Shown: positions 22,887 through 37,938 of the stretch, piece after piece
Layout: each line of letters starts with the position of its first letter
Position numbering within the stretch: position 1 is the first letter of the stretch
From: Euonymus europaeus
Taxonomy: Eukaryota > Streptophyta > Magnoliopsida > Celastrales > Celastraceae
Length of the DNA stretch: 64,000 bases
Direction of reading: 5' to 3'
Assembly: GCA_963580455.1 (NCBI GenBank)
Contig: OY756961.1
Coordinates: 10,831,001 to 10,895,000, forward strand
Program-made: the position numbers and the translations under genes
Notes under the pieces: model-generated
The model's database searches: none
What the model was told of the DNA's origin: nothing
Seen by the model: only the letters and a program-made list of their open reading frames with translations

Positions 22887-25447
22887 TTGAGCAACTTCGG
22901 ACTACCAAAGTTGCTCGGTGCACACTTTTTAATGTTCTTCTCTGTCAAATTTTATGAGTATAACTTCCTAGATTATTTCGATGCCAAAATCCCAGGTTTC
23001 TATGACAAATGGAGAAAACTGTTAAAAGCTCCTTCATAGAGAGAGTTGACCAATTTCGGACCATCAAATATGTTCGGTGTACACGTTTTATTGTTCTTCT
23101 ATGTAAAATTTTATAAGTATAAGCTTCCAAGATTATTTCGATGCCAAAACACCAACTTTCTATGACGAATGGACAAAACCTTTAAAAGCTCCTCCATAGA
23201 GAGAGTTGAGCATCTTCGAACAATCAAAATTGCTCGGTGTACACTTTTATTGTTTTTCTATGTTAAATTTTACGAAAAATGAGCTTCCAGGATTATTTCG
23301 ATGACAAAACACCAACTTTCTTTGACAAATGGACAAAACCGTTAAAAGCTCCTCCATAGGAGAGAGTTGAGAAACTTTGGACTATCAAAGTTGCTCGGTG
23401 TACACGTTTTAATGTTCTTCTATGTCAAATTTTATGAGTATAAGCTTCCAAGATTATTTCAATGGAAAAAGACCAACATTCTATGGCAAATGGACAAAAC
23501 CTTTAAAAGCTCCTCCATAGAGAGAGTTGAGCAACTTCAGAACATCAAATTTGCTCGGTGGACACTTTTTATTGTTCTTCTATGTCAAATTTTATGAGTG
23601 TAAGCTTCCTAGATTATTTCGATGCCAAAATCCCAAGTTTCCATGACAAATGGAGAAAACTGTTAAAAGCTCCTTCATAGAGAGATTTGACCAATTTCGG
23701 ACCATCAAAGATGCTCGGTGTACACGTTTTATTGTTCTTCTATGTCAAATTTTATGAGTATAAGCTTCCAAGATTATTTCGATGCCAAAACACCAACTTT
23801 CTATGACAAATGGAAAAAATAGTTAAAAGCTCCTCAATAGAGAGAGTTGAGCAACTTCAGACAATCAAAATTGCTCGGTGTACACCTTTTATTGTTCTTC
23901 TATGTTAAATTTTACGAAAATGAGCCCTCAGGATTATTTCGATGCCAAAACACCAACTTTCTATGAAAAATGGACAAAACCGTTAAAAGCTCCTTCATAA
24001 AGAGAGTTGAGCAACTTCGGACAATCAAAATTGCTCGGTGTACACTTTTTATTGTTCTTCTATGTAAAATTTTACGAAAAATGAGCTTCTAGGATTATTT
24101 CGATGCCAAAACACCAACTTTCTTTGACAAATGGACAAAACCGTTAAAAGCTCCTCCATAGAGAGAGTTGAGCAACTTTGGACTATCAAAGTTGCTCGGT
24201 GTACACTTTTTAATGTTCTTCTATGTCAAATTTTATGTCTATAAGCTTCCAAGATTATTTCGATGGCAAAATACCAACATTCTATGACAAATAGACAAAA
24301 CCTTTAAAAGCTCCTCCATAGAGAGAGTTGAGCAACTTCAGAACATCAAAGTTGCTCGGTAGACACTTTTTATTGTTCTTCTATGTCGAATTTTATGAGT
24401 GTAAGCTTCCTAGATTATTTCGATACCAAAATCCCAAGTTTCCATGACCAATGGAGAAAACTGTTAAAAGCTCCTTCATAGAGAGATTTGACCAATTTTG
24501 GACCATCAAAGATGCTCGGTGTACACGTTTTATTGTTCTTCTATGTCAAATTTTATGAGTATAAGCTTCCAAGATTATTTCGATGCCAAAACATCAACTT
24601 TCTATGACAAATGGACAAAACCGTTAAAAGCTCCTCCATAGAGAGATTTGAGCAACTTCGGACAATCAAAGTTGCTCGGTGTACACTTTTTATTGTTCTT
24701 CTACTTCAAATTTTATGAGTGTAAGCTTCTTAGATTATTTCGATGCAAAAACACCAACTTTCTATGACAAATGGAAAAAACAGTTAAAAGCTCCTCCATA
24801 GAGAGAGTTGAGCAACTTCGGACAATCAAAGTTGCTCGGTGTACACTTTTTATTGTTCTTCTATGTTAAATTTTACGAAAATGAGCTTTCAGGATTATTT
24901 CGATGGCAAAAGACCAACATTCTATGACAAATAGACAGAACCTTTAAAAGCTCCTCCGTAGAGAGAGTTGAGCAACTTCAGAACATCAAAGTTGCTCGGT
25001 GGACTCTTTTTATTGTTCTTCTATGTCAAATTTTATGAGTGTAAGCTTCCTAGATTATTTCGATGCAAAAATCCCAAGTTTCCATGACAAATGGAGAAAA
25101 CTGTTAAAAGCTCCTTCATAGAGAGATTTGACCAATTTCGGACCATCAAAGATGCTCGGTGTACACGTTTTATTGTTCTTCTATGTCAAATTTTATGAGT
25201 ATAAGCTTCCAAGATTATTTCGATGCCAAAACACCAACTTTCTATGACAAATGGACAAAACCGTTAAAAGCTCCTCCATAGAGAGAGTTGAGCAACTTCG
25301 GACAATCAAAGTTACTCGGTGTACACTTTTTATTGTTCTTCTACTTCAAATTTTATGAGTGTAAGCTTCTTAGATTATTTCGATGCAAAAACACAAATTT
25401 TCTATGACAAATGGAAAAAACAGTTAAAAGCTCCACCATAGAGAGAG
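22887..25447 (+). repeat. HOR copy, 16 monomers (2561 bp)
   Basis: Order H I J K L B/D F G C A B D E/C A B D. H carries ATCCCAGG rather than ATCCCAAG, a state kept in H copies from here rightward. D units have CACAAATTTTC. K now has TTCTTCTATG in place of TTCTCCAATG. Confidence 0.8.
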
Positions 25448-27687
25448 TTGAGCAACTTCGGACTACCAAAATTGCTCGGTGTACACTTTTTAATGTTCTT
25501 CTCTGTCAAATTTTATGAGTATAACTTCCTAGATTATTTCGATGCCAAAATCCCAGGTTTCTATGACAAATGGAGAAAACTGTTAAAAGCTCCTTCATAG
25601 AGAGAGTTGACCAATTTCGGACCATCAAATATGTTCGGTGTACACGTTTTATTGTTCTTCTATGTAAAATTTTATAAGTATAAGCTTCCAAGATTATTTC
25701 GATGCCAAAACACCAACTTTCTATGACGAATGGACAAAACCTTTAAAAGCTCCTCCATAGAGAGAGTTGAGCATCTTCGAACAATCAAAATTGCTCGGTG
25801 TACACTTTTATTGTTCTTCTATGTTAAATTTTACGAAAAATGAGCTTCCAGGATTATTTCGATGACAAAACACCAACTTTCTTTGACAAATGGACAAAAC
25901 CGTTAAAAGCTCCTCCATAGGAGAGAGTTGAGAAACTTTGGACTATCAAAGTTGCTCGGTGTACACGTTTTAATGTTCTTCTATGTCAAATTTTATGAGT
26001 ATAAGCTTCCAAGATTATTTCAATGGAAAAAGACCAACATTCTATGGCAAATGGACAAAACCTTTAAAAGCTCCTCCATAGAGAGAGTTGAGCAACTTCA
26101 GAACATCAAATTTGCTCGGTGGACAGTTTTTATTGTTCTTCTATGTCAAATTTTATGAGTGTAAGCTTCCTAGATTATTTCGATGCCAAAATCCCAAGTT
26201 TCCATGACAAATGGAGAAAACTGTTAAAAGCTCCTTCATAGAGAGATTTGACCAATTTCGGACCATCAAAGATGCTCGGTGTACACGTTTTATTGTTCTT
26301 CTATGTCAAATTTTATGAGTATAAGCTTCCAAGATTATTTCGATGCCAAAACACCAACTTTCTATGACAAATGGACAAAACCGTTAAAAGCTCCTCCATA
26401 GAGAGAGTTGAGCAACTTCGGACAATCAAAGTTGCTCGGTGTACACTTTTTATTGTTCGTCTACTTCAAATTTTATGAGTGTAAGCTTCTTAGATTATTC
26501 CGATGCAAAAACACCAACTTTCTATGACAAATGGAAAAAACAGTTAAAAGCTCCTCAATAGAGAGAGTTGAGCAACTTCAGACAATCAAAATTGCTCGGT
26601 GTACACCTTTTATTGTTCTTCTATGTTAAATTTTACGAAAATGAGCCCTCAGGATTATTTCGATGCCGAAACACCAACTTTCTATGAAAAATGGACAAAA
26701 CCGTTAAAAGCTCCTTCATAAAGAGAGTTGAGCAACCTCGGACAATCTAAATTGCTCGGTGTACACTTTTTATTGTTCTTCTATGTTAAATTTTAAGAAA
26801 ATGAGCTTCCAGGATTATTTCGATGCCAAAACACCAACTTTCTTTGACAAATGGAGAAAACCATTAAAAGCTCCTCCATAGAGAGAGTTGAGCAGCTTTG
26901 GACAATCAAAGTTGCTCGGTGTACACTTTTTAATGTTCTTCTATGTCAAATTTTATGAGTATAAGATTCCATGATTATTTCGATTGTAAAAGACCAACAT
27001 TCTATGACAAATGGACAAAACCTTTAAAAGCTCCTCCATAGAGAGAGTTGAGCAACTTCAGAACATCAAAGTTGCTCGGTAGACACTTTTTATTGTTCTT
27101 CTATGTCAAATTTTATGAGTGTAAGCTTCCAAGATTATTTCGATGCCAAAATCCCAAGTTTCCATGACCAATTTAGAAAACTGTTAAAAGCTCCTTCATA
27201 GAGAGATTTGACCAATTTCGAACCATCAAAGATGCTCGGTGTACACGTTTTATTGTTCTTCTATGTCAAATTTTATGAGTATAAGCTTCCAAGATTATTT
27301 CGATGCCAAAACACCAACTTTCTATGACAAATGGACAAAACCGTTAAAAGCTCCTCCATAGAGAGAGTTGAGCAACTTCGGACAATCAAAGTTGCTCGGT
27401 GTACACTTTTTATTGTTCTTCTACTTCAAATTTTATGAGTGTAAGCTTCTTAGATTATTTCGATGCAAAAACACCAACTTTCTATGACAAATGGAAAAAA
27501 CAGTTAAAAGCTCCGCCATAGAGAGAGTTGAGCAACTTCGGACAATCAAAGTTGCTCGGTGTACAATTTTTATTGTTCTTCTATGTTAAATTTTACGAAA
27601 ATGAGCTTCCAGGATTATTTCGATGCAAAAACACAAATTTTCTATGACAAATGGAAAAAACAGTTAAAAGCTCCACCATAGAGAGAG
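25448..27687 (+). repeat. HOR copy, 14 monomers (2240 bp)
   Basis: Order H I J K L B D F E C A B D E/D. The first five monomers closely match the preceding copy. C has AGATTCCATGATTATTTCG and a GAGCAGCTTTGGACAATC start, new states that return near 31.85 and 34.4 kb. The last unit starts as E and ends as D. Confidence 0.78.
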
Positions 27688-30600
27688 TTGAGCAACTTCG
27701 GACTACCAAAGTTGCTCGGTGTACACTTTTTAATGTTCTTCTCTGTCAAATTTTATGAGTATAACTTCCTAGATTATTTCGATGCCAAAATCCCAGGTTT
27801 CTATGACAAATGGAGAAAACTGTCAAAATCTCCTTCATAGAGATAGTTGACCAATTTCGGACCATCAAAGATGTTCGGTGTACACGTTTTATTGTTCTTC
27901 TATGTCAAATTTTATGAGTATAAGCTTCCAAGATTATTTCGATGCCAAAACAGCAACTTTGTATGACGAATGGAGAAAACAGTTAAAAGCACCTTCATAG
28001 AAAGAGTTGACCGATTTCGGACCATCAAAGATACTCGGTGTACATGTTTTATTGTTCTTCTATGTCAAATTTTACGAAAATGAGCTTCCAGGATTATTTC
28101 GATGCGAAAATACCAACTTTCTTTGACAAATGGACAAAACCGTTAAAAGCTCCTCCATAGGAGAGAGTTGAGCAACTTTGTACTATCAAAGTTGCTCGGT
28201 GTACACTTTTTAATGTTCTTCTATGTCAAATTTTATAAGTATAAGCTTCCAAGACTATTTCAATGGAAAAAGACCAACATTCTATGACAAATGGACAAAA
28301 CCTTTAGAAGCTCCTCCATAGAGAGAGTTGAGCAACTTCAGAACATCAAATTTGCTCGGTGGACACTTTTTATCGTTCTTCTATGTCAAATTTTATGAGT
28401 GTAAGCTTCCTAGATTATTTCGATGCCAAAATCTCAAGTTTCCATGACAAATGGAGAAAACTGTTAAAAGCTCCTTCATAGAGAGATTTGAGCAATTTCG
28501 GACCATCAAAGATGCTCGGTGTACACTTTTAAATGTTCTTTTATGTCAAATTTTATGAGTATAAGCTTCCAAGACTATTTCAATGGAAAAAGACCAACAT
28601 TCTATGACAAATGGACAAAACCTTTAAAAGCTCCTCCATAGAGAGAGTTGAGCAACTTCAGAACATCAAATTTGCTCGGTGGACACTTTTTATTGTTTTT
28701 CTATGTCAAATTTTATGAGTGTAAGCTTCCTAGATTATTTCGATGCCAAAATCTCAAGTTTCCATGACAAATGGAGAAAACTGTTAAAAGCTCCTTCATA
28801 GAGAGATTTGACCAATTTCGGACCATCAAAGATGCTCGGTGTACAAGTTTTATTGTTCTTCTATGTCAAATTTTATGAGTATTAAGCTTCCAAGATTATT
28901 TCGATGCCAAAACACCAACTTTCTATGAAAAATGGACAAAACCGTTAAAAGCTCCTTCATAAAGAGAGTTGAGCAACTTCGGACAATCAAAATTGCTCGG
29001 TGTACACTTTTTATTATTCTTCTATGTTAAATTTTACGAAAATGAGCTTCCAGGATTATTTCGATGACAAAACACCAACTTTCTTTGACAAATGGACAAA
29101 ACCGTTAAAAGCTCCTTTATAAAGAGAGTTGAGCAACTTCGGACAATCAAAATTGCTCGGTGTTCACTTTTTATTGTTCTTCTATGTTAAATTTTACGAA
29201 AAATGAGCTTCTAGGATTATTTCGATGCCAAAACACCAATTTTCTTTGACAAATGGACAAAACCGTTAAAAGCTCCTCCATAGAGAGAGTTGAGCAACTT
29301 TGGACTATCAAAGTTGCTCGGTGTACACTTTTTAATGTTCTTCTATGTCAAATTTTATGTGTATAAGCTTCCAAGATTATTTCGATGGCAAAATACCAAC
29401 ATTCTATGACAAATGGACAAAACCTTTAAAAGCTCCTCCATAGAGAGAGTTGAGCAACTTCAGAACATCAAAGTTGCTCGGTAGACACTTTTTATTGTTC
29501 TTCTATGTCAAATTTTATGAGTGTAAGCTTCCTAGATTATTTCGATAACAAAATTCCAAGTTTCCATGACCAATGGAGAAAACTGTTAAAAGCTCCTTCA
29601 TAGAGAGATTTGACCAATTTTGGACCATCAAAGATGCTCGGTGTACATATTTTATTGTTCTTCTATGTCAAATTTTATGAGTATAAGCTTCCAAGATTAT
29701 TTCGATGCCAAAACACCAACTTTCTATGACAAATGGACAAAACCGTTAAATGCTCCTCCATAGAGAGATTTGAGCAACTTCGGACGATCAAAGTTGCTCG
29801 GTGTACACTTTTTATTGTTCTTCTACTTCGAATTTTATGAGTGTAAGCTTCCTAGATTATTTCGATGCAAAAACACCAACTTTCTATGACAAATGGAAAA
29901 AACAGTTAAAAGCTCCTCCATAGAGAGAGTTGAGCAACTTCAGACAATCAAAGTTGCTCGGTGTACACTTTTTATTGTTCTTCTATGTTAAATTTTACGA
30001 AAATGAGCTTCCAGGATTATTTCGATGCCAAAACACCAACTTTCTTTGACAAATGGACAAAACCGTTAAAAGCTCCTCCATAGAGAGAGTTGAGCAACTT
30101 TGGACTATCAAAGTTGCTCGGTGTACACTTTTTAATGTTCTTTTATGTCAAATTTTATATGTATAAGCTTCCAAGATTATTTCGATGGCAAAAGACCAAC
30201 ATTCTATGACAAATAGACAGAACCTTTAAAAGCTCCTCCATAGAGAGAGTTGAGCAACTTCAGAACATCAAAGTTGCTCGGTGGACTCTTTTTATTGTTC
30301 TTCTATGTCAAATTTTATGAGTGTAAGCTTCCTAGATTATTTCGATGGAAAAATCCCAAGTTTCCATGACAAATGGAGAAAACTGTTAACAGCTCCTTCA
30401 TAGAGAGATTTGACCAATTTCGGACCATCAAAGATGCTCGGTGTACACGTTTTATTGTTCTTCTATGTCAAATTTTATGAGTATAAGCTTCCAAGATTAT
30501 TTCGATGCCAAAACACCAACTTTCTATGACAAATGGACAAAACCGTTAAAAGCTCCTCCATAGAGAGAGTTGAGCAACTTCGGACAATCAAAGTTGCTCG

Positions 30601-30729
30601 GTGTACACTTTTTATTGTTCTTATACTTCAAATTTTATGAGTGTAAGCTTCTTAGATTATTTCGATGCAAAAACACCAAATTTCTATGACAAATGGAAAA
30701 AACAGTTAAAAGCTCCACCATAGAGAGAG
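27688..30729 (+). repeat. HOR copy, 19 monomers (3042 bp), start of M-K-L sub-family
   Basis: Order H I M K L B/K L B E G C A B D E C A B D. J is replaced by an M unit that starts B-like (TTGACCGATTTCGG here) and continues ACGAAAATGAGCTTCCAGG. K reads TTTGTACTATC. B near 28808 has an extra T in AGTATTAAGCTTCC. This head segment is reused at 35859, 37939 and 40821. Confidence 0.78.
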
Positions 30730-33700
30730 TTGAGCAACTAAGGACTACCAAAGTTGCTCGGTGTACACTTTTTAATGTTCTTCTCTGTCAAATTTTATGA
30801 GTATAACTTCCTAGATTATTTCGATGCCAAAATCCCAGGTTTCTATGACAAATGGAGAAAACTGTTAAAAGCTCCTTCATAGAGAGAGTTGACCAATTTC
30901 GGACCATCAAATATGTTCGGTGTACACGTTTTATTGTTCTTCTATGTAAAATTTTATAAGTATAAGCTTCCAAGATTATTTCGATGCCAAAATACCAACT
31001 TTCTATGACGAATGGACGAAACCTTTAAAAGTTCCTCCATAGAGAGAGTTGAGCAACTTCGAACAATCAAAATTGCTCGGTGTACACTTTTATTGTTCTT
31101 CTATGTTAAATTTTACGAAAAATGAGCTTCCAGGATTATTTCGATGACAAAACACCAACTTTCTTTGACAAATGGACAAAACCGTTAAAAGCTCCTCCAT
31201 AGGAGAGAGTTGAGAAACTTTGGACTATCAAAGTTGCTCGGTGTACACGTTTTAATGTTCTTCTATGTCAAATTTTATGAGTATAAGCTTCCAAGATTAT
31301 TTCAATGGAAAAAGACCAACATTCTTTGGCAAATGGACAAAACCTTTAAAAGCTCCTCCATAGAGAGAGTTGAGCAACTTCAGAACATCAAATTTGCTCG
31401 GTGGACACTTTTTATTGTTCTTCTATGTCAAATTTTATGAGTGTAAGCTTCCTAGATTATTTCGATGCCAAAATCCCAAGTTTCCATGACAAATGGAGAA
31501 AACTGTTAAAAGCTTTTGCATAGAGAGATTTGACCAATTTCGGACCATCAAAGATGCTCGGTGTACACGTTTTATTGTTCTTCTATGTCAAATTTTATGA
31601 GTATAAGCTTCCAAGATTATTTCGATGCCAAAACACCAACTTTCTATGACAAATGGACAAAACCGTTAAAAGCTCCTCCATAGAGAGAGTTGAGCAACTT
31701 CGGACAATCAAAGTTGCTCGGTGTACACTTTTTATTGTTCTTCTATGTTAAATTTTAAGAAAATGAGCTTCCAGGATTATTTCGATGCCAAAACACTAAC
31801 TTTCTTTGACAAATGGACAAAACCGTTAAAAGCTCCTCCATAGAGAGAGTTGAGCAGCTTTGGACAATCAAAGTTGCTCGGTGTACACTTTTTAATGTTC
31901 TTCTATGTCAAATTTTATGAGTATAAGATTCCATGATTATTTCGATGGTAAAAGACCAACATTCTATGACAAATGGACAAAACCTTTAAAAGCTCCTCCA
32001 TAGAGAGAGTTGAGCAACTTCAGAACATCAAAGTTGCTCGGTAGACACTTTTTATTGTTCTTCTATGTCAAATTTTATGAGTGTAAGCTTCCTAGATTAT
32101 TTCGATGCCAAAATCCCAAGTTTCCATGACCAATGGAGAAAACTGTTAAAAGCTCCTTCGTAGAGAGATTTGACCAATTTCGAACCATCAAAGATGCTCG
32201 GTGTACACGTTTTATTGTTCTTCTATGTCAAATTTTATGAGTATAAGCTTCCAAGATTATTTCGATGCCAAAACACCAACTTTCTATGACAAATGGACAA
32301 AACCGTTAAAAACTCCTCCATAGAGAGAGTTGAGCAACTTCGGACAATCAAAGTTGCTCGGTGTACACTTTTTATTGTTCTTCTACTTCAAATTTTATGA
32401 GGGTAAGCTTCTTAGATTATTTCGATGCAAAAACACCAACTTTCTATGACAAATGGAAAAAACAGTTAAAAGCTCCGCCATAGAGAGAGTTGAGCAACTT
32501 CGGACAATCAAAGTTGCTCGGTGTACAATTTTTATTGTTCTTCTATGTTAAATTTTACGAAAATGAGCTTCCAGGATTATTTCGATACCAAAACACCAAC
32601 TTTCTTTGACAAATGGACAAAACCGTTAAAAGCTCCTCCATTGAGAGAGTTGAGCAACTTTGGACTATCAAAGTTGCTCGGTGTACACTTTTTAATGTTC
32701 TTTTATGTGAAATTTTATGAGTATAAGCTTCCAAGATTATTTCGATGGCAAAAGACCAACATTCTATGACAAATGGACAGAACCTTTAAAAGCTCCTCCA
32801 TAGAGAAAGTAGAGCAACTTCAGAACATCAAAGTTGCTCGGTGGACACTTTTTATTGTTCTTCTATGTCAAATTTTATGAGTGTAAGCTTCCTAGATTAT
32901 TTCGATGCAAAAATCCCAAGTTTCCATGACAAATGGAGAAAACTGTTAAAAGCTCCTTCATAGAGAGATTTGACCAATTTCGGACCATCAAAGATGCTCG
33001 GTGTACACGTTTTATTGTTCTTCTATGTCAAATTTTTTGAGTATAAGCTTCCAAGATCATTTCGATGCAAAAACACCAATTTTCTATGGGAAATGGACAA
33101 AACCGTTAAAAGCTCCTCCATAGAGAGAGTTGAGCAACTTCGAACAATCAAAGTTGCTCGGTGTACACTTTTTATTGTTCTTCTACTTCAAATTTTATGA
33201 GTGTAAGCTTCTTAGATTATTTCGATGCAAAAATACCAACTTTCTATGACAAATGGAAAAAACAGTTAAAAGCTCCTCCATAGAGAGAGTTGAGCAACTT
33301 CGGACAATCAAAGTTGCTCGGTGTACACTTTTTATTGTTCTTCTATGTTAAATTTTAAGAAAATGAGCTTCCAGGATTATTTCGATACCAAAACACCAAC
33401 TTTCTTTGACAAATGGACAAAACCGTTAAAAGCTCCTCCATAGGAGAGAGTTGAGAAACTTTGGACTATCAAAGTTGCTCGGTGTACACGTTTTAATGTT
33501 CTTCTATGTCAAATTTTATGAGTATAAGCTTCCAAGATTATTTCAATGGAAAAAGACCAACATTCTATGGCAAATGGACAAAACCTTTAAAAGCTCCTCC
33601 ATAGAGAGAGTTGAGCAACTTCAGAACATCAAATTTGCTCGGTGGACACTTTTTATTGTTCTTCTATGTCAAATTTTATGAGTGTAAGCTTCCTAGATTA

Positions 33701-35858
33701 TTTCGATGCCAAAATCCCAAGTTTCCATGACAAATGGAGAAAACTGTTAAAAGCTCCTTCATAGAGAGATTTGAACAATTTCGGACCATCAAAGATGCTC
33801 GGTGTACACGTTTTATTGTTCTTCTATGTCAAATTTTATGAGTATAAGCTTCCAAGATTATTTCGATGCCAAAACACCAACTTTCTATGACAAATGGACA
33901 AAACCGTTAAAAGCTCCTCCATAGAGAGAGTTGAGCAATTTCGGACAATCAAAGTTGCTCGGTGTACACTTTTTATTGTTCTTCTACATCAAATTTTATG
34001 AGTGTAAGCTTTTTAGATTATTCCGATGCAAAAACACCAACTTTCTATGACAAATGGAAAAAACAGTTAAAAGCTCCTCAATAGAGAGAGTTGAGCAACT
34101 TCAGACAATCAAAATTGCTCGGTGTACACCTTTTATTGTTCTTCTATGTTAAATTTTACGAAAATGAGCCCTCAGCATTACTTCGATGCCAAAACACCAA
34201 CTTTCTATAAAAAATGGACAAACCCGTTAAAAGCTCCTTCATAAAGAGAGTTGAGCAACTTCGGACAATCTAAATTGCTCGGTGTACACTTTTTATTGTT
34301 CTTCTATGTTAAATTTTAAGAAAATGAGCTTCCAGGATTATTTCGATGCCAAAACAACAACTTTCTTTGACAAATGGACAAAACCGTTAAAAGCTCCTCC
34401 ATAGAGAGAGTTGAGCAGCTTTGGACAATCAAAGTTGCTCGGTGTACACTTTTTAATGTTCTTCTATGTCAAATTTTATGAGTATAAGATTCCATGATTA
34501 TTTCGATGGTAAAAGACCAACATTCTATGACAAATGGACAAAACCTTTAAAAGCTCCTCCATAGAGAGAGTTGAGCAACTTCAGAACATCAAAGTTGCTC
34601 GGTAGACACTTTTTATTGTTCTTCTATGTCAAATTTTATGAGTGTAAGCTTCCTAGATTATTTCGATGCCAAAATCCCAAGTTTCCATGACCAATGGAGA
34701 AAACTGTTAAAAGCTCCTTCATAGAGAGATTTGACCAATTTCAAACCATCAAAGATGCTCGGTGTACACGTTTTATTGTTCTTCTATGTCAAATTTTATG
34801 AGTATAAGCTTCCAAGATTATTTCGATGCCAAAACACCAACTTTCTATGACAAATGGACAAAAACGTTAAAAGCTCCTCCATAGAGAGAGTTGAGCAACT
34901 TCGGACAATCAAAGTTGCTCGGTGTACACTTTTTATTGTTCTTCTACTTCAAATTTTATGAGTGTAAGCTTCTTAGATTATTTCGATGCAAAAACACCAA
35001 CTTTCTATGACAAATGGAAAAAACAGTTAAAAGCTCCTCCATAGAGAGAGTTGAGCAACTTCGGACAATCAAAGTTGCTCGGTGTACAATTTTTATTGTT
35101 CTTCTATGTTAAATTTTACGAAAATGAGCTTCCAGGATTATTTCGATACCAAAACACCAACTTTCTTTGACAAATGGACAAAACCGTTAAAAGCTCCTCC
35201 ATTGAGAGAGTTGAGCAACTTTGGACTATCAAAGTTGCTCGGTGTACACTTTTTAATGTTCTTTTATGTCAAATTTTATGAGTATACGCTTCCAAGATTA
35301 TTTCGATGGCAAAAGACCAAAAGACCAACATTCTATGACAAATGGACAGAACCTTTAAAAGCTCCTCCATAGAGAGAGTTGAGCAACTTCAGAACATCAA
35401 AGTTGCTCGGTGGACACTTTTTATTGTTCTTCTATGTCAAATTTTATGAGTGTAAGCTTCCTAGATTATTTCGATGCAAAAATCCCAAGTTTCCATGACA
35501 AATGGAGAAAACTGTTAAAAGCTCCTTCATAGAGAGATTTGACCAATTTCGGACCATCAAAGATGCTCGGTGTACACGTTTTATTGTTCTTCTATGTCAA
35601 ATTTTTTGAGTATAAGCTTCCAAGATTATTTCGATGCAAAAACACCAACTTTCTATGGGAAATGGACAAAACCGTTAAAAGCTCCTCCATAGAGAGAGTT
35701 GAGCAACTTCGGACAATCAAAGTTGCTCGGTGTACACTTTTTATTGTTCTTCTACTTCAAATTTTATGAGTGTAAGCTTCTTAGATTATTTCGATGCAAA
35801 AACACCAACTTTCTATGACAAATGGAAAAAACAGTTAAAAGCTCCACTATAGAGAGAG
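30730..35858 (+). repeat. Long HOR interval, 32 monomers (5129 bp)
   Basis: Only one H monomer occurs here, but K-type heads recur internally (31210 and 33451, 2241 bp apart) and E-C segments recur 2561 bp apart near 32.5 and 35.1 kb. It is best read as two HOR copies where the second lost its H-I-J head. An 8-bp tandem duplication lies at 35311-35326 and explains most of the 9-bp excess over 32 x 160. Confidence 0.75.
35311..35326 (+). repeat. 8-bp tandem duplication inside a C monomer
   Basis: AAAAGACC occurs twice in a row (35311-35318 and 35319-35326), where other C monomers have it once. It looks like a private slippage event, seen only here. Confidence 0.9.
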
Positions 35859-37938
35859 TTGAGCAACTTCGGACTACCAAAGTTGCTCGGTGTACACTTT
35901 TTAATGTTCTTCTCTGTCAAATTTTATGAGTATAACTTCCTAGATTATTTCGATGCCAAAATCCCAGGTTTCTATGACAAATGGAGAAAACTGTCAAAAT
36001 CTCCTTCATAGAGAGAGTTGACCAATTTCGGACCATCAAAGATGTTCGGTGTACACGTTTTATTGTTCTTCTATGTCAAATTTTATGAGTATAAGCTTCC
36101 AAGATTATTTCGATGCCAAAACAGCAACTTTGTATGACGAATGGAGAAAACATTTAAAAGCACCTTCATAGAGAGAGTTGACCAATTTCGGACCATCAAA
36201 GATGCTCGGTGTACATGTTTTATTGTTCTTCTATGTCAAATTTTACGAAAATGAGCTTCCAGGATTATTTCGATGCCAAAATACCAACTTTCTTTGACAA
36301 ATGGACAAAACCGTTAAAAGCTCCTCCATAGGAGAGAGTTGAGCAACTTTGTACTATCAAAGTTGCTCGGTGTACACTTTTTAATGTTCTTCTATGTCAA
36401 ATTTTATGAGTATAAGCTTCCAAGACTATTTCAATGGAAAAAGACCAACATTCTATGACAAATGGACAAGACCTTTAGAAGCTCCTCCATAGAGAGAGTT
36501 GAGCAACTTCAGGACATCAAATTTGCTCGGTGGACACTTTTTATTGTTCTTCTATGTCAAATTTTATGAGTGTAAGCTTCCTAGATTATTTCGATGCCAA
36601 AATCTCAAGTTTCCATGACAAATGGAGAAAACTGTTAAAAGCTCCTTCATAGAGAGATTTGAGCAATTTCGGACCATCAAAGATGCTCCGTGTACACTTT
36701 TAAATGTTCTTTTATGTCAAATTTTATGAGTATAAGCTTCCAAGACTATTTCAATGGAAAAAGACCAACATTCTATGACAAATGGACAAAACCTTTAAAA
36801 GCTCCTCCATAGAGAGAGTTGGGCAACTTCAGAACATCAAATTTGCTCGGTGGACACTTTTTATTGTTCTTCTATGTCGAATTTTATGAGTGTAAGCTTC
36901 CTAGATTATTTCGATGCCAAAATCTCAAGTTTCCATGACAAATGGATAAAACTGTTAAAAGCTCCTTCATAGAGAGATTTGACCAATTTCGGACCATCAA
37001 AGATGCTCGGTGTACACGTTTTATTGTTCTTCTATGTCAAATTTTATGAGTATTAAGCTTCCAAGATTATTTCGATGCCAAAACACGAACTTTCTATGAA
37101 AAATGGACAAAACCGTTAAAAGCTCCTTCATAAAGAGAGTTGAGCAACTTCGGACAATCAAAATTGCTCGGTGTACACTTTTTATTATTCTTCTATGTTA
37201 AATTTTACGAAAATGAGCTTCTAGGATTATTTCGATGCCAAAACACCAACTTTCTTTGACAAATGGACAAAACCGTTAAAAGCTCCTTCATAAACAGAGT
37301 TGAGCAACTTCGGACAATCAAAATTGCTCGATGTACACTTTTTATTATTCTTCTCTGTTAAATTTTACGAAAATGAGCTTCCAGGATTATTTCGATGCCA
37401 AAACACCAACTTTCTTTGACAAATGGACAAAACCGTTAAAAGCTGCTCCATAGAGAGAGTTGAGCAACTTTGGACTATCAAAGTTGCTCGGTGTACTCTT
37501 TTTAATGTTCTTCTATGTCAAATTTTATGAGTGTAAGCTTCCTAGATTATTTCGATGCAAAAATCCCAAGTTTCCATGACAAATGGAGAAAACTGTTAAA
37601 AGCTCCTTCATAGAGAGATTTGACCAATTTCGGACCATCAAAGATGCTCGGTGTACACGTTTTATTGTTCTTCTATGTCAAATTTTTTGAGTATAAGCTT
37701 CCAAGATTATTTCGATGCAAAAACACCAACTTTCTATGGGAAATGGACAAAACCGTTAAAAGCTCCTCCATAGAGAGAGTTGAGCAACTTCGGACAATCA
37801 AAGTTGCTCGGTGTATACTTTTTATTGTTCTTCTACTTCAAATTTTATGAGTGTAAGCTTCTTAGATTATTTCGATGCAAAAACACCAACTTTCTATGAC
37901 AAATGGAAAAACAGTTAAAAGCTCCACCATAGAGAGAG
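35859..37938 (+). repeat. HOR copy, 13 monomers (2080 bp)
   Basis: Order H I M K L B/K L B E E C/A B D. The first eight monomers match those at 37939 and 40821. The shortest H-to-H interval in the window. The unit near 37459 starts as C and ends as A. Confidence 0.8.
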
